From positions 18,569 through 82,568 of the forward strand of contig NZ_LJZS01000017.1 in assembly GCF_001314875.1 (NCBI RefSeq): DNA of 64,000 nucleotides, in the 5' to 3' direction. Below, in pieces: positions 27,294 through 37,466 of the stretch (position 1 is its first letter; the number at the start of each line of letters is the position of its first letter). The translations under genes and the position numbers were made by a program. The notes beneath the pieces are model-generated. The model did not search any database. It worked only from the letters and a program-made list of their open reading frames with translations, and was not told the DNA's origin. Origin of the DNA: Halomonas sp. HL-48. GTDB taxonomy: Bacteria; Pseudomonadota; Gammaproteobacteria; Pseudomonadales; Halomonadaceae.

Positions 27294-28397
27294 TTAGCGC
27301 CGCGTCAGCCACACCCCACATTCACAATGGTCGGTAAACGGAAACTGGTCAAACAGCGCAAAACGCACGATGTCATGGGTGTGCGTCAGCTGGGCCAGGT
27401 TCTCCGCCAACGTCACCGGGTTGCATGAAATATAGACGATATGCGCGTACTCGCTGAGCTGACGGCAACTTTGCTGGTCGAGGCCAGCGCGGGGCGGGTC
27501 CACCAGCACCGTTGAAAAGTCATAGGAATCAAGCCCCATCTCCGCCACGCGGCGACCGGTCTTTTCGCCCTTGAGCGCCTGGGCAAAATCCTCGGCAGAC
27601 ATTCTGGCCACCTGGGCGTTGGTCACGCCGTTGGCCTCAAGATTGACGTTGGCACTGGCCACCGAGGTGCGCGAGATTTCGGTGGCCAGCACGCGGCGAA
27701 AATTCTGCGCCAGCGCGATGGTAAAGTTGCCGTTACCGCAGTAAAGCTCGACCAGGTCCTCCTGCTGGCGACCCGCTGTGACGTCGCTTGCCCAGCCAAG
27801 CATCGCCTGGCAGATGTGCGCATTGGGCTGGGTAAAGCTGTTTTCGACCTGCTGATAGTGCAGCGTACGGCCCTCCACCTGTAACCGCTCCCAGACGTGG
27901 TCACGGGTGAGTACCAGCCGCTGCTTGCGCGAGCGCCCAATGATCATGATGCCAAGGTCGGCCTCGAGGGCACGTGCTTCGGCCTCCCAGGCGTCGCCCA
28001 GCGGTCGGTGGTAGATCAGCGTGACCAGCGCTTCCCCGGAGAGCGTGGTCAGGAATTCGACCTGAAACAGCCGACGGCGCAGCTCATCGCTGGCCAGAAA
28101 GGCGGCACGTAACGCCGGCATCAGCCGGTTGATCGTCTCACTGGCCACCGGGAACTGATCCACCCGAATGACCCGCTTATTCTTGGGATCGCCCGGCGTT
28201 ACCTCGAACATGGCGTAGAACAGATCATCGCCCTCGTGCCAGATACGAAATTCACAGCGCTGGCGATAATGGCTGGGCGGCGAGGCAAAGACCTCCAGCT
28301 CAGGCGTCTCGAAAGACGCAAAAAGACGTTCGACATAGGCACGCTTGTCGGCTAGCTGTTCGCCGTAGCGGTCGGGGTCAACAACGGGGATAGCCAA
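27294..28397 (-). CDS. trmA: tRNA (uracil-54-C5)-methyltransferase
   Basis: Makes ribothymidine at position 54 of tRNA with SAM. 367 residues. It shows SPPSHYRQRCEFRIWHEGDD, NSFTQPNA, the SAM loop LVELYCGNGNFTIALA, LVDPPRAGLD and the catalytic cysteine in YISCNP. It lacks the iron-sulfur cysteine cluster of RlmD-type enzymes, which favours TrmA. The start is TTG at 28397, chosen because AGGAG lies 5 nt upstream. No gene-specific control site was seen in the 157-nt gap to gdhB. Confidence 0.95.
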   Translation of the reverse strand: MAIPVVDPDRYGEQLADKRAYVERLFASFETPELEVFASPPSHYRQRCEFRIWHEGDDLFYAMFEVTPGDPKNKRVIRVDQFPVASETINRLMPALRAAFLASDELRRRLFQVEFLTTLSGEALVTLIYHRPLGDAWEAEARALEADLGIMIIGRSRKQRLVLTRDHVWERLQVEGRTLHYQQVENSFTQPNAHICQAMLGWASDVTAGRQQEDLVELYCGNGNFTIALAQNFRRVLATEISRTSVASANVNLEANGVTNAQVARMSAEDFAQALKGEKTGRRVAEMGLDSYDFSTVLVDPPRAGLDQQSCRQLSEYAHIVYISCNPVTLAENLAQLTHTHDIVRFALFDQFPFTDHCECGVWLTRR

Positions 28398-28463
28398 GGC
28401 GGCTCCTTTTCATCTTATCCAGGTAAAGGTGACATCATCGCATCAATGATGAATAAGCAGAGA

Positions 28464-29279
28464 CTACATGAGGGATAACGGCTGCGCGGGCTGAAACCCA
28501 TAGCGCGCCAAACCGGCGCTAAGCGCAGTGGCCGGGGCCGTGGTAAAGCAGCGACCGTCGGACGTACTCGTCATCAGCGCCGCCGCCACCTGCCCCACCC
28601 GACGGGCGATGGCATCGCCGGAGTCGACCCAGTTAAGCGGCACCGGGGCCAGCTCGGCAAGCCATGGTTTCAGAAGTGGAAAATGGGTACAGCCAAGTAC
28701 GACCGTATCAAGGACCGGGGTGCCCAGCGTCTGTGATGCATCCGACGGCTGAGCGGCTTCCCAGAGCGGTGCCAGAGCGGCGTGCATGCGCACCGTGTCC
28801 GGTGACCGGCCCGCCAGCCAGGCTTCGGCTTCGCTGACCAAGGGGTCTGCGGCTACCCGGGTGACCACACAGTCGCCGGCAAAGCGGCTGATCAATTCCT
28901 GAGTGTAGGGACGACCGACGGTGGCGCGGGTCGCCAGCAAACCGATATGCCTAGTGCGGCTGAGGGCCGCCGCCGGTTTAATAGCGGGCACGGTACCCAC
29001 CACGGGAATGCTCAGATGCCAACGCAGGTTTTCAAGCGCCAGGGTACTGGCGGTATTACACGCCACCACCAGCACGCTGGGCCGACAGGCCGCCACCGCG
29101 GCCAGACACACCGCCACGATACGCTCGGCCAGGGCGGCATCATCACGCAGGCCATACGGCAGCCAGGCGTTGTCACAGGCGTAGCAAAAACCGGCGTGGG
29201 GATAGTGCTGGCGTAACGCCGACGCCACCGAAAGCCCCCCCACACCGGAATCAAAAATCAGCACCGGTCCTTGCTTCAT
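28464..29279 (-). CDS. murI: Glutamate racemase
   Basis: Cofactor-independent racemase giving D-glutamate for peptidoglycan. 271 residues. The catalytic cysteines are in VVACNTAST and VVLGCTHFPLL; the opening IFDSGVGGLSV and CDNAWLPYGLRDD are typical. Starts at ATG 29279. It lies between trmA and the hemerythrin-like gene, all minus strand, with 66-132 nt gaps, so co-transcription is uncertain. Confidence 0.95.
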   Translation of the reverse strand: MKQGPVLIFDSGVGGLSVASALRQHYPHAGFCYACDNAWLPYGLRDDAALAERIVAVCLAAVAACRPSVLVVACNTASTLALENLRWHLSIPVVGTVPAIKPAAALSRTRHIGLLATRATVGRPYTQELISRFAGDCVVTRVAADPLVSEAEAWLAGRSPDTVRMHAALAPLWEAAQPSDASQTLGTPVLDTVVLGCTHFPLLKPWLAELAPVPLNWVDSGDAIARRVGQVAAALMTSTSDGRCFTTAPATALSAGLARYGFQPAQPLSLM

Positions 29280-29411
29280 GCTGCCACGCCACCGCCATTA
29301 CGCGTTGCTGCCATCACCCCTGTCCTTTTGCCCGCTCAGCATTATTGAGCAGGTAGTTTAACACGCACGCGGTGACTGATAAGGCGTTGCGGCCGCGGTT
29401 ACCGACAGCAC

Positions 29412-29957
29412 CTAGACATTGGGGACCTCGGCGCCGCGCAGTTCGGCATAAAGTTCGGGGTAGGCAAGCTGCAGACGCTCGAGAGATGGCTGAGCGTCCG
29501 CCGGCAGCGACTGCTTGAGCGCTTCCATGTCGGCTTCGCTGAAGTGCTTGTCAATCAGCGGAAACAGCTCTTCACGCTCCTGACGCAGATACGCACGATG
29601 TGCCTCCAGGTAGGCTTTCAAGTCGCTGGCGAAGGTATCCATGGGCAGTACGTTATCCATCAGAATCATGTCGACATCGTTGGATAGCTGCTTTAAACGG
29701 GGCTTCAGCTGAAGATACTCCGCCGCCATCTTTTCGGTTAGCGGCATATGTTCGGGGGCCTCCTCGCGCAGGCGTTCGACGCAAATCTGCTCCAACGGCC
29801 CGGCAAAGCTGTCCATGTAGGACAGAATGTAATCCACCACCTCGCGCATCAGTTGAAAATTGGGACGCTCGCCCTGAATCAAAGCTTTATGCTTTAGCTG
29901 CAGGACGTGCAGCATCCTGGCCATATTGGCATGATCTAAACGCAGTTGGTTTAACAT
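29412..29957 (-). CDS. Hemerythrin-like helical protein lacking most iron ligands
   Basis: 181 residues, all-helical. The layout follows bacterial hemerythrin-domain proteins: an N-terminal LRLDHANMARML, a second helix VDYILSYMDSFAGPLEQICVERL, and a last helix AHRAYLRQEREELFPLIDKHF. The usual HHPxED ligand motif is replaced by AGPLEQ. The His expected before the final ExxxLFP is a Tyr. The N-terminal His and the final Glu remain. A canonical di-iron site is therefore unlikely. Start ATG 29957 behind AGGAG. Divergent from rarA. The fold call is moderate and the function unknown. Confidence 0.72.
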   Translation of the reverse strand: MLNQLRLDHANMARMLHVLQLKHKALIQGERPNFQLMREVVDYILSYMDSFAGPLEQICVERLREEAPEHMPLTEKMAAEYLQLKPRLKQLSNDVDMILMDNVLPMDTFASDLKAYLEAHRAYLRQEREELFPLIDKHFSEADMEALKQSLPADAQPSLERLQLAYPELYAELRGAEVPNV

Positions 29958-30068
29958 TGAGCCGTCTCCTTTATCGTCTTACGCCAAAGGTAGTCTGAGC
30001 GGACACCCTTTACCATACACCTTATGATGACAGACCCAACCGATGGGCCAGTGTTCAACGGAGCTTCC

Positions 30069-31403
30069 ATGGATCTTTTCAGCCACGCAACCCCTGCCGA
30101 CGACGCCCCCCTTGCCTACCGCATGCGCCCGCGTCGGCTGGAAGACTTCGTCGGTCAACAGGCGCTGGTGGGCCCGGACAAACCGCTTCGCCGAATGGCG
30201 GAGTCGGGTGTTGTACGCTCGATGATTTTATGGGGCCCCCCAGGGGTAGGCAAAACCACGTTGGCCGAACTACTGGCCCATGCGTCCCATGCGCATCTGG
30301 AACAGCTCAGTGCGGTGATGGCGGGAGTGAAGGATATTCGCGCGGTCGTCGAACGCGCCCAGCAACTTAGTTCACCGGTCATACTCTTTTTAGATGAGAT
30401 TCACCGATTGAACAAGAGCCAGCAGGATGCGCTGCTGCCCCATGTGGAGTCCGGCCTGCTGACCCTGATTGGCGCGACCACCGAAAACCCGTCGTTCGAG
30501 GTCAACTCGGCGCTGCTCTCGCGGGCACGGGTGTATGTACTGAAATCCCTGACCCTGGACGAACTGGTCAGCGTGATGCAACAGGCGCTGGACGACCCGG
30601 AACGCGGGCTGGGCAAGCGCAACATCAGGGTGGAAGCGTCGGTATTGACGGCATTGGCCAAGGCAAGCGCCGGGGATGCCCGCCGCGCGCTGGGGCTGCT
30701 GGAAACCGCCTGCGACTTCACCACCCGGGAAGCCGACGGCGAAAGCCTGCCCGAAAGCGTCCTATCCGATGTCATCGGCCACCAGGCCAGCGCGTTCGAC
30801 AAGCAGGGCGACGCCTACTACGACCTGCTCTCGGCAATCCATAAGTCGATCCGCTCGTCACGCCCGGATGCCGCGCTGCTCTATATGGCGCGCTTCATGC
30901 AGGGCGGCGGCGACCCGCTCGACGTGGTACGCCGGCTCAGCGCCATCGCCTCGGAAGACGTGGGCAACGCCGACCCGAGAGCGCTGCCACTGGTAATGGC
31001 GGCCTGGGACGCCTATCGGCGACTCGGTGACTACGAGGGACAGCGAGCGATTGCCCACGCGGCGATTCATCTGGCGGTGGCACCCAAGAGTAACCGCATC
31101 GACCAGGCATGGAACAAGGCAAAGCAGTTTGTCAGCCAGCAGCCCCAGGTCGAGGTGCCGACCTACCTGCGTAATGCCCCCACCAAGCTGATGGAGCAGT
31201 TGGGACACGGCGAGGGCTACCGTTACGCGCATAACGAACCCGACGGCTATCCTGCCGGCAGCGCCCACGACTGCTGGCCGGAAGCGCTCCCCAGACAGGC
31301 GTTTTATCAACCCAGCGCCTTCGGTCAGGAAAAGCGTTTCGCCGAGATCATGGCCTGGCGGGATGCCCAAGACAAAGAGGCCGACCAGGCATCGGATACC
31401 TGA
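30069..31403 (+). CDS. rarA: Replication-associated recombination protein A (AAA+)
   Basis: Clamp-loader-like AAA+ ATPase acting at stalled replication forks; it binds SSB and DNA ends. About 444 residues. AYRMRPRRLEDFVGQQALVG is followed by Walker A GPPGVGKTT, Walker B LFLDEIHR, sensor 1 GATTENPS and the C-terminal tetramerisation domain (PDAALLYMARFMQGG). I chose ATG 30069 (GGAG five bases upstream) over ATG 30024/30027. It converges on lolA, whereas in related genomes rarA usually follows lolA on the same strand. Confidence 0.95.
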   Translation: MDLFSHATPADDAPLAYRMRPRRLEDFVGQQALVGPDKPLRRMAESGVVRSMILWGPPGVGKTTLAELLAHASHAHLEQLSAVMAGVKDIRAVVERAQQLSSPVILFLDEIHRLNKSQQDALLPHVESGLLTLIGATTENPSFEVNSALLSRARVYVLKSLTLDELVSVMQQALDDPERGLGKRNIRVEASVLTALAKASAGDARRALGLLETACDFTTREADGESLPESVLSDVIGHQASAFDKQGDAYYDLLSAIHKSIRSSRPDAALLYMARFMQGGGDPLDVVRRLSAIASEDVGNADPRALPLVMAAWDAYRRLGDYEGQRAIAHAAIHLAVAPKSNRIDQAWNKAKQFVSQQPQVEVPTYLRNAPTKLMEQLGHGEGYRYAHNEPDGYPAGSAHDCWPEALPRQAFYQPSAFGQEKRFAEIMAWRDAQDKEADQASDT

Positions 31404-31454
31404 TCGGCTTCTGTTAAAGGACGAATATTGCCTACTAAGTTCTAGCCAGGCAGG

Positions 31455-32111
31455 TTAACGAGCATCTTCACGAATCACGTCCGCCCCATCGGGGGTCTCG
31501 AATTCGAAGCGCTCGTCATCGATGTCGACATTACGCTCAGCATCGCTGAATACGATCGCCGTACGCTGACCAGTGCTGTCGGTCATCCACAGCTCGGTGA
31601 GCATATCGCCGTCGAAGGTCATGCGCAGCTCCTCAAACAGGGTGTCCGCCCCGGTGGGCACCAGCGTAAAGACGTCATCGCCGCTGTCTTCCTCGTGTTC
31701 CACCTCGTAGCTTTCGGTCAGCTCGCTGACGCGTCCGGAAAGCAGCAGCGCGGGGGTATGGGAGACCCGATCATCCATCGCCTGAACGGTCACCTGCTCC
31801 AGGTCGGGGTCGTAGAGGTACACTTCGTCGCCGTCCGATACCACAGTTTGCGTATAAGGCGCTTCGACTTCCCAACGCAGCATACCGGGCCGCGACAGCC
31901 ACATTTCACCGCGGGCATCCTGCAGCCGTTCGCCGCTGCCGTCGAGAATCTGCTGCTCGAAGGACGCCTGGTAGCTCTCCAGCGGGTCGAGCCGCTCGGT
32001 CAGGCGTTCGGCGGCGTCGCTGGCCATGGCCAGCGGCGCCGCGAGTGTCAAGCCCAGCGCGCTGGCCGCCAGCGCTAACGATGAAGGACGTCGTGTTTGC
32101 GTATCGCGCAT
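31455..32111 (-). CDS. lolA: Outer-membrane lipoprotein carrier protein LolA
   Basis: Periplasmic chaperone that takes lipoproteins from LolCDE to LolB at the outer membrane. 218 residues. The signal peptide (about 1-30) has core LALAASALGLTLAAPLAMA-SD. LTERLDPLESYQASFEQQIL and GEMWLSRPGMLRWEVEAPY follow, with the usual half-barrel pattern, and the chain is strongly acidic. ATG 32111 follows GGGAG. It lies 150 nt after ftsK, the usual ftsK-lolA order. Confidence 0.95.
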   Translation of the reverse strand: MRDTQTRRPSSLALAASALGLTLAAPLAMASDAAERLTERLDPLESYQASFEQQILDGSGERLQDARGEMWLSRPGMLRWEVEAPYTQTVVSDGDEVYLYDPDLEQVTVQAMDDRVSHTPALLLSGRVSELTESYEVEHEEDSGDDVFTLVPTGADTLFEELRMTFDGDMLTELWMTDSTGQRTAIVFSDAERNVDIDDERFEFETPDGADVIREDAR

Positions 32112-32261
32112 GCGATCTCCCTAGGCAACCTTGCCAAATGAACGTAACGAATAAACCTATCGTGTAATGGGTCGGCATAACCGTCCGTATGCCAATTGAG
32201 ACGCGAAAATCGTCGCCTGGTTTCACAGGCGACGCTATTTCCACGCTTATTGCACGATTGC

Positions 32262-35200
32262 TTACTGACCTGCCGGGGGTGGTGCGAGCACTTCGCGGGC
32301 GCCATTGGTGCCCATGGAGGACACCACGCCGGCGCCTTCCATGGCTTCCACCAGCCTTGCTGCGCGGTTATAGCCGATTTTAAAGCGCCGCTGGACGGCG
32401 GAAATCGACGCCTTGCGGGTTTGCGTGACGAACTGCACCGCCTCATCGTAAAGCGCATCCTGCTCGGCATCATCGCCATCGACGCCCTCGGCTTCGAGCC
32501 CGGCCAGCGCATCCGCGGTCACGCCGCCGGAAAGAATTTCCTCGATGTACTCCGGCTCGCCGCGCCGCTTCCAGTCATCCACAACGCGGTGCACTTCGTC
32601 GTCGTCGACAAAGGCGCCGTGAATACGGTTGGGCGGCCCCGACCCGGCGGGCAGATACAGCATATCGCCGTGCCCGAGCAGGCTTTCCGCGCCGCCCTGG
32701 TCGAGAATCGTGCGCGAATCGATGCGCGACGACACCTGGAAGGCCATCCGCGACGGAATATTGGCCTTGATCAAGCCGGTCACCACATCCACCGACGGGC
32801 GCTGGGTGGCAAGAATCAGGTGAATCCCCGCCGCGCGGGCCTTCTGGGCCAGACGCGCGATGAGTTCTTCGACCTTCTTGCCCACAATCATGAACATGTC
32901 GGCAAATTCGTCGATCACCACCACAATGTAGGGCAGCTTCTCAAGTATCGGCGGTGTCTGGTGCATCTCCCAGGGCTGCGGCTCCCATAGCGGATCCGCC
33001 ACCTGGGCACCAGCGCGCTCGGCCTCGTCCAGGCGAGCGTTGAAACCGGCGATGTTACGCACCCCCATGGCGGCCATCAGCTTGTAGCGGCGCTCCATTT
33101 CGGCCACGCACCAGCGCAGGCTGTTGGCAGCTTCCTTCATGTCGGTCACCACCGGCGCCAGCAGGTGCGGAATGCCGTCGTAGACGGACAGCTCCAGCAT
33201 TTTGGGATCGACCATGATCAGCTTCAGCTCGTCCGGCGTGGCCTTGAGCAGCATCGAGATCAGCATCGCATTGACGCCCACCGACTTGCCCGAGCCGGTG
33301 GTGCCGGCCACCAGCAAATGGGGCATCTTGCCCAGGTTGGCCACCACCGGGCCGCCGCCGATATCCTGGCCAAGGGCCATGGTCAGCGGCGAGGTTTCCT
33401 GCTGATAGCGCTCCGAATCGATCACCTCGCGCAGCCGGATCATCGCCCGATGCGGGTTGGGAATCTCGATGCCCACCGTCGGGCGCCCGGGAATCACCTC
33501 GACCACGCGCACGCTCTTGACCATCAGCGAGCGCGCCAGATCCTTGGCGAGGTTGCTGATCTTGGACACCTTGACGCCCGCAGCAGGCTTGATTTCAAAG
33601 CGCGTGATGACGGGCCCTGGCCAGGTATCGACCACTTCCGCTTTGACCCCATATTCGCGCAGCCGCACTTCCAGCAGTTCGGCCATGTCCGCCAGCTGCT
33701 CATCGGTATAATTGGGCTGATGCGGCTCCGCCGGCGTCAGCAGGCGCAGGCTGGGCACGTCGCCCTCTGGGTCGGAGATATCCTCGTGCGCCGGGCGCTG
33801 GTTTTGCAGGTGTTCCACCGTCCACAGCGCCGGCCCCCTATCGATTTCCTCTTCCTCGACGGCGTCCGGGCTGAAGGTCGGCTCATGGCGCGCTGGCGTC
33901 GGTGTCAGGGCCTCGGGCTCGTCGTCCTCGTCGTCCCACACCGGCTCAGGCACGACTTCGGGCACCCGCGCCTTGGGCCGCTCAGCGCTCAACGGCGGCG
34001 TGGGCGGCGCGACGGTTTCATCGTTGTCAGCATCCCCATCGGCAGTGGACAGCGGCGTGGAAGAAGGCGCGTCCGTATCTTCCGCGTGGCGGCGCGAGGC
34101 GCGCAACGGCAACGATTCGCTAGACTCAGGCTCCTCGGCGGAGGCGGGTTTGGCTGCAAAGGGCGACGCGAGCGTCGACTCAGCGGGGTCATCCAGCGGC
34201 GTTGAATCCGTTTCGGGCTCGGGCTTGATAACGGGCGACGGCGTCGATGCCTCTAGGGCAGAGGCCTTGGCATCCTCAGCGGATGGCGTCGCCGTGGGTT
34301 TCTCGGGCTCGAGCGCGCGCGACGTCGGGGTCGCCTTGAAGGCCGTCGCCGAGGGTGTTGGTGCGGCGGCCGACCAGGGAATCGAGGTATCCGTGACGTC
34401 GTCCCGCGCCGCGGGCGCGTCGTCGGCCTTCGCGTCTGCCCCGGCCAGGGCACTGGTCATGCCGGGCTCGCGGCGCTTGGGCTTGCCGCCGGGCGCTGGG
34501 CTAGTGTCTGGCTCACTTGCAGATTGACGTTCCGGATCAGGTTCGGGTGCGGCCGAACGCCGCGACGGCGTCGGGCGTGCGGCGGCACGCTGCTTGGCCC
34601 GCTCGCGGCGTGCCTGGCGCCGCGCTGACCACCAGCCACCCAGGCGGCACAGCCGGCGGCCCACTTCGTCGGCCACCTGCAGCCAGGACATGCCGCTGAA
34701 CAGCGGAAAACCGCTCAGGATCAGCGCCGCGGCAATCAACCCAACGCCGCCGCTGCTGACCAGCGGGCGCAATGCGCCCACCAGGCCTTCACCCAGAATG
34801 CCGCCCGACGCATAGGGCAGCACGCTTTCAGGATTATAGAAATGCAGCGCGCCCAGCATGGTGGTGCCGAACATCAGCAGCATCATGCCACCGGCGCGCA
34901 CCGCCACGGCGATTGGGTCCAGCTCAAAGCGCACCTGGCGGGAGCGCACCAGCCACCAGGCCAGATAGCCGACCATACCCGGCCACCAGAGCGCACTGGC
35001 CCCGAGCAGCGAATACAGAACGTCAGCCAACCAGGCGCCCACCGGGCCCATCCAGTTGTCGACCGCGGTTTCCGGCCCCTGGGAGGACCAGCCCGGATCC
35101 GAGGGCGAATAACTGAACAGGGCCAGCAATAAAAATGTACATATCGCCAGCAGGGCCACCACCACGCCATCGCGCGCGGCGCCCTGCAGGCGTAACCCAA

Positions 35201-35300
35201 ACCGACGGGCCTTGTCCTTGGCGGCGTTGACCCGTCCTGAAGACCCACTTTGGCGCGTATTACGCTGTGTTCGCTTGTCGACCGCTTTATTCACTTTCAA
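32262..35300 (-). CDS. ftsK: DNA translocase FtsK
   Basis: Divisome-anchored motor that pumps DNA to dif and activates XerCD. About 1012 residues. Four to five N-terminal membrane helices (about 40-210) are followed by a long low-complexity linker rich in Ala, Pro, Glu, Asp and Ser (about 220-560), then the RecA-like motor with Walker A GTTGSGKS near 663 and Walker [11 protein letters not shown]. The C-terminal gamma winged-helix domain (about 955-1012; [20 protein letters not shown]) binds KOPS. I place the start at TTG 35300 ([14 protein letters not shown]) behind GGGAGAG. A reading back to 35468 would overlap aat and is not supported. Confidence 0.94.
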   Translation of the reverse strand: MKVNKAVDKRTQRNTRQSGSSGRVNAAKDKARRFGLRLQGAARDGVVVALLAICTFLLLALFSYSPSDPGWSSQGPETAVDNWMGPVGAWLADVLYSLLGASALWWPGMVGYLAWWLVRSRQVRFELDPIAVAVRAGGMMLLMFGTTMLGALHFYNPESVLPYASGGILGEGLVGALRPLVSSGGVGLIAAALILSGFPLFSGMSWLQVADEVGRRLCRLGGWWSARRQARRERAKQRAAARPTPSRRSAAPEPDPERQSASEPDTSPAPGGKPKRREPGMTSALAGADAKADDAPAARDDVTDTSIPWSAAAPTPSATAFKATPTSRALEPEKPTATPSAEDAKASALEASTPSPVIKPEPETDSTPLDDPAESTLASPFAAKPASAEEPESSESLPLRASRRHAEDTDAPSSTPLSTADGDADNDETVAPPTPPLSAERPKARVPEVVPEPVWDDEDDEPEALTPTPARHEPTFSPDAVEEEEIDRGPALWTVEHLQNQRPAHEDISDPEGDVPSLRLLTPAEPHQPNYTDEQLADMAELLEVRLREYGVKAEVVDTWPGPVITRFEIKPAAGVKVSKISNLAKDLARSLMVKSVRVVEVIPGRPTVGIEIPNPHRAMIRLREVIDSERYQQETSPLTMALGQDIGGGPVVANLGKMPHLLVAGTTGSGKSVGVNAMLISMLLKATPDELKLIMVDPKMLELSVYDGIPHLLAPVVTDMKEAANSLRWCVAEMERRYKLMAAMGVRNIAGFNARLDEAERAGAQVADPLWEPQPWEMHQTPPILEKLPYIVVVIDEFADMFMIVGKKVEELIARLAQKARAAGIHLILATQRPSVDVVTGLIKANIPSRMAFQVSSRIDSRTILDQGGAESLLGHGDMLYLPAGSGPPNRIHGAFVDDDEVHRVVDDWKRRGEPEYIEEILSGGVTADALAGLEAEGVDGDDAEQDALYDEAVQFVTQTRKASISAVQRRFKIGYNRAARLVEAMEGAGVVSSMGTNGAREVLAPPPAGQ

Positions 35301-35443
35301 GCGACTCTCCCTTTTGCACCCGATGGCGTCGTTAATCCACTTGCGAGTTTGCATCATACCGAGCATCCTGCTGCCGTCACAGGGGCCACTCGACTCGCCC
35401 TTGTTACCGTCACTGTTACCGTCGCGACTGACCGGAGCGCTCC

Positions 35444-36175
35444 ATGCTACCTTGGCTTTCCTCGCCAATGCCTTACTTTCCTGCCGTTACCACCGCGCTG
35501 GATTCGCCTAACGGCCTGCTGGCGGCGGGGGGCGAATTGACCCCAGACTGGCTTGTCGAGGCCTACCGACGCGGCATCTTTCCCTGGTTCAGCGACCATG
35601 ACCCCATCCTGTGGTGGAGCCCCGACCCCCGCATGATACTCCTACCCGAGCAATTTAAGCAGCGCCGCAGCTTAACAAAAAAGCTGCGCAATGCGGGGTT
35701 TGACATCACCGTTGACCAACATTTCAGCCAGGTGATCGACGCCTGCGCCGCCCCAAGGGACGGCGAAGCAGGCACCTGGATCACCGATGACATGTCCCAG
35801 GCCTACGCTGACCTGCACGCGCACGACATTGCCCACAGTATCGAAGTGCACCAGCACGGGCGTTTGGTCGGCGGACTTTATGGGGTCGCCATGGGCCCGG
35901 TGTTTTTCGGCGAGTCGATGTTTTCCCGCGTCCCCGACGCTTCAAAAGTGGCTTTGGCTCACCTTGCCCGCGCCATGCGCGACCATGGGGGCAAGCTGAT
36001 CGACTGCCAGATGCACACACCGCACCTGGCAAGCCTGGGCGCGACAACAGTCGCCCGCGCGACATTCATCAGCTATCTTGAGAAGTGGTTGCCCGGCGCT
36101 GCTTTCAGCGTTGCCGCCTCCTCGGAGTCTGCGCCAACGGTACCGCCGTCTCCGTGGCTATCGGCGATCGCCTGA
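35444..36175 (+). CDS. aat: Leucyl/phenylalanyl-tRNA-protein transferase
   Basis: Adds Leu or Phe from aminoacyl-tRNA to proteins that begin with Arg or Lys, making them N-degron substrates for ClpS-ClpAP. 243 residues. It shows [59 protein letters not shown] and FFGESMFSR, all diagnostic. The C-terminal 25 residues are not conserved. ATG 35444, divergent from ftsK with about 143 nt between them. bpt follows 71 nt downstream. Confidence 0.96.
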   Translation: MLPWLSSPMPYFPAVTTALDSPNGLLAAGGELTPDWLVEAYRRGIFPWFSDHDPILWWSPDPRMILLPEQFKQRRSLTKKLRNAGFDITVDQHFSQVIDACAAPRDGEAGTWITDDMSQAYADLHAHDIAHSIEVHQHGRLVGGLYGVAMGPVFFGESMFSRVPDASKVALAHLARAMRDHGGKLIDCQMHTPHLASLGATTVARATFISYLEKWLPGAAFSVAASSESAPTVPPSPWLSAIA

Positions 36176-36246
36176 CGCTGGCTTTTATACCGGCACCTTT
36201 TCACAGGCTGAGAGTGCCACCCCATTCGGAACCAGGAGGCAAAACA

Positions 36247-36981
36247 GTGAGCAGCAACGCTCCCCGTCGGCTCGTACGCGATTTGCGCTTCTTTTTAACA
36301 GTGCCGCATGCCTGTAGCTATCTGCCCGACCAGGAAGCGACCACGTTGTTTCTCGACCCCCAGGAGTCACCGATTCCCGGCGTTTACGACTCGCTCTCCC
36401 TGCTCGGCTTTCGGCGCAGCGGCCGCCACTTATATCGCCCGCACTGCGAAGGCTGCAACGCCTGCCGCTCGGTGCGCGTACCGGTGGAACGCTTCACCCC
36501 CAACCGCACCCAGCGGCGCATTAACCGGCGCAATGAAGACATCACCACGCGCATTATTCCGGCGCGCTACGATGCACGCCACTACGCCCTCTATGCGGAC
36601 TACATCCATCACCGCCATGCGGATGGCGACATGTACCCGCCCAGCCGTGAACAGTACCGGACCTTTCTGACGCTTGACGAGCCCTACGCCCAGTTGATGG
36701 AGCTGTATCTGGACGATCAGTTGGTAGGCGTTGCCGCGTTCGACCAGCTTGAGCACGGCCTCTCAGCGATCTATACCTTCTTCAGCGTCGACGAGGCCCT
36801 GGATAAGCGCTCCCTGGGCACCCTTGCGATATTGCGGCTGATTGAACTGGCCCGCGACAAGGAACTGCCCCACCTGTATCTGGGCTACTGGATAGAGGCG
36901 TGCCGCAAGATGCGCTACAAGCAGAATTTTACCCCGCTTGAGGTGCTGGACGGCCGCCAGTGGCGAGAATTAATCCACTAA
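36247..36981 (+). CDS. bpt: Aspartate/glutamate leucyltransferase (Ate1-like, Bpt)
   Basis: Transfers Leu from Leu-tRNA to proteins with N-terminal Asp or Glu, the second route into the leucine N-degron pathway. 244 residues. N-terminal HACSYLPDQEATTLFLDP and the YRPHCEGCNACRSVRVPV cysteine cluster mark the ATE family, and YTFFSVDEALDKRSLGT and LYLGYWIEACRKMRYK the C-terminal acetyltransferase-like fold. The start is GTG 36247 with AGGAGG 7 nt upstream; the open frame back to 36085 is inside aat. It follows aat and precedes infA. Confidence 0.95.
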   Translation: MSSNAPRRLVRDLRFFLTVPHACSYLPDQEATTLFLDPQESPIPGVYDSLSLLGFRRSGRHLYRPHCEGCNACRSVRVPVERFTPNRTQRRINRRNEDITTRIIPARYDARHYALYADYIHHRHADGDMYPPSREQYRTFLTLDEPYAQLMELYLDDQLVGVAAFDQLEHGLSAIYTFFSVDEALDKRSLGTLAILRLIELARDKELPHLYLGYWIEACRKMRYKQNFTPLEVLDGRQWRELIH

Positions 36982-37119
36982 TCAGCCACGCTTTTTTGCC
37001 TTGACGCCAGGCTTACGGCACAATATAGCGCTATTCGACGCGGTGCCGATCATCGAGCACCGTATGCCCAGTCGTTTTGAGCATACCCATTACGTTAAAT
37101 TAAGTGAGGAACTGCCTAT

Positions 37120-37338
37120 ATGGCACGCGAAGATCATATTGAAATGGAAGGCGTTATTGTCGATACCCTGCCCAACACCATGTTCCGTGTTGAGCTGGAA
37201 AACGGCCACGTCGTGACGGCCCATATCTCCGGCAAAATGCGCAAGAACTACATCCGCATCCTGACCGGCGATAAAGTCAAAGTCGAACTGACGCCTTACG
37301 ATCTTTCCAAAGGCCGCATCGTTTACCGCTCGCGCTAA
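37120..37338 (+). CDS. infA: Translation initiation factor IF-1
   Basis: 72-residue OB-fold protein that occupies the ribosomal A site during initiation. It is near identical to the family: [20 protein letters not shown], then [20 protein letters not shown] and [15 protein letters not shown] 37120 lies 138 nt after bpt. That gap is AT-rich near 37090 (ACGTTAAATTAAG) and may hold its own promoter. Convergent with clpA. Confidence 0.98.
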   Translation: MAREDHIEMEGVIVDTLPNTMFRVELENGHVVTAHISGKMRKNYIRILTGDKVKVELTPYDLSKGRIVYRSR

Positions 37339-37410
37339 CGGCGCTTAGCAAGGCGTTACGGCGCCCTGCCCCCTTCTCGCCCAGCGTTACCGATGCCAGC
37401 ATGCCAAAAC

Positions 37411-37436
37411 GACAACGCCCCGTCGAAGACAGGGCG
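37411..37436 (-). terminator. Probable terminator after clpA
   Basis: On the minus strand, stem CGCCCTGTC / GACGGGGCG (one G-U pair) with loop TTC, then GTTGTCGTTTT. The T-run is imperfect. Confidence 0.5.
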
Positions 37437-37466
37437 CTGCGTATTTGGCGTTGTTTGACGCGCCCG

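Noticed and set aside
33165..34205. 346-residue open frame on the plus strand
   Set aside because: Opposite the FtsK motor and linker; typical shadow composition rich in Arg and His.
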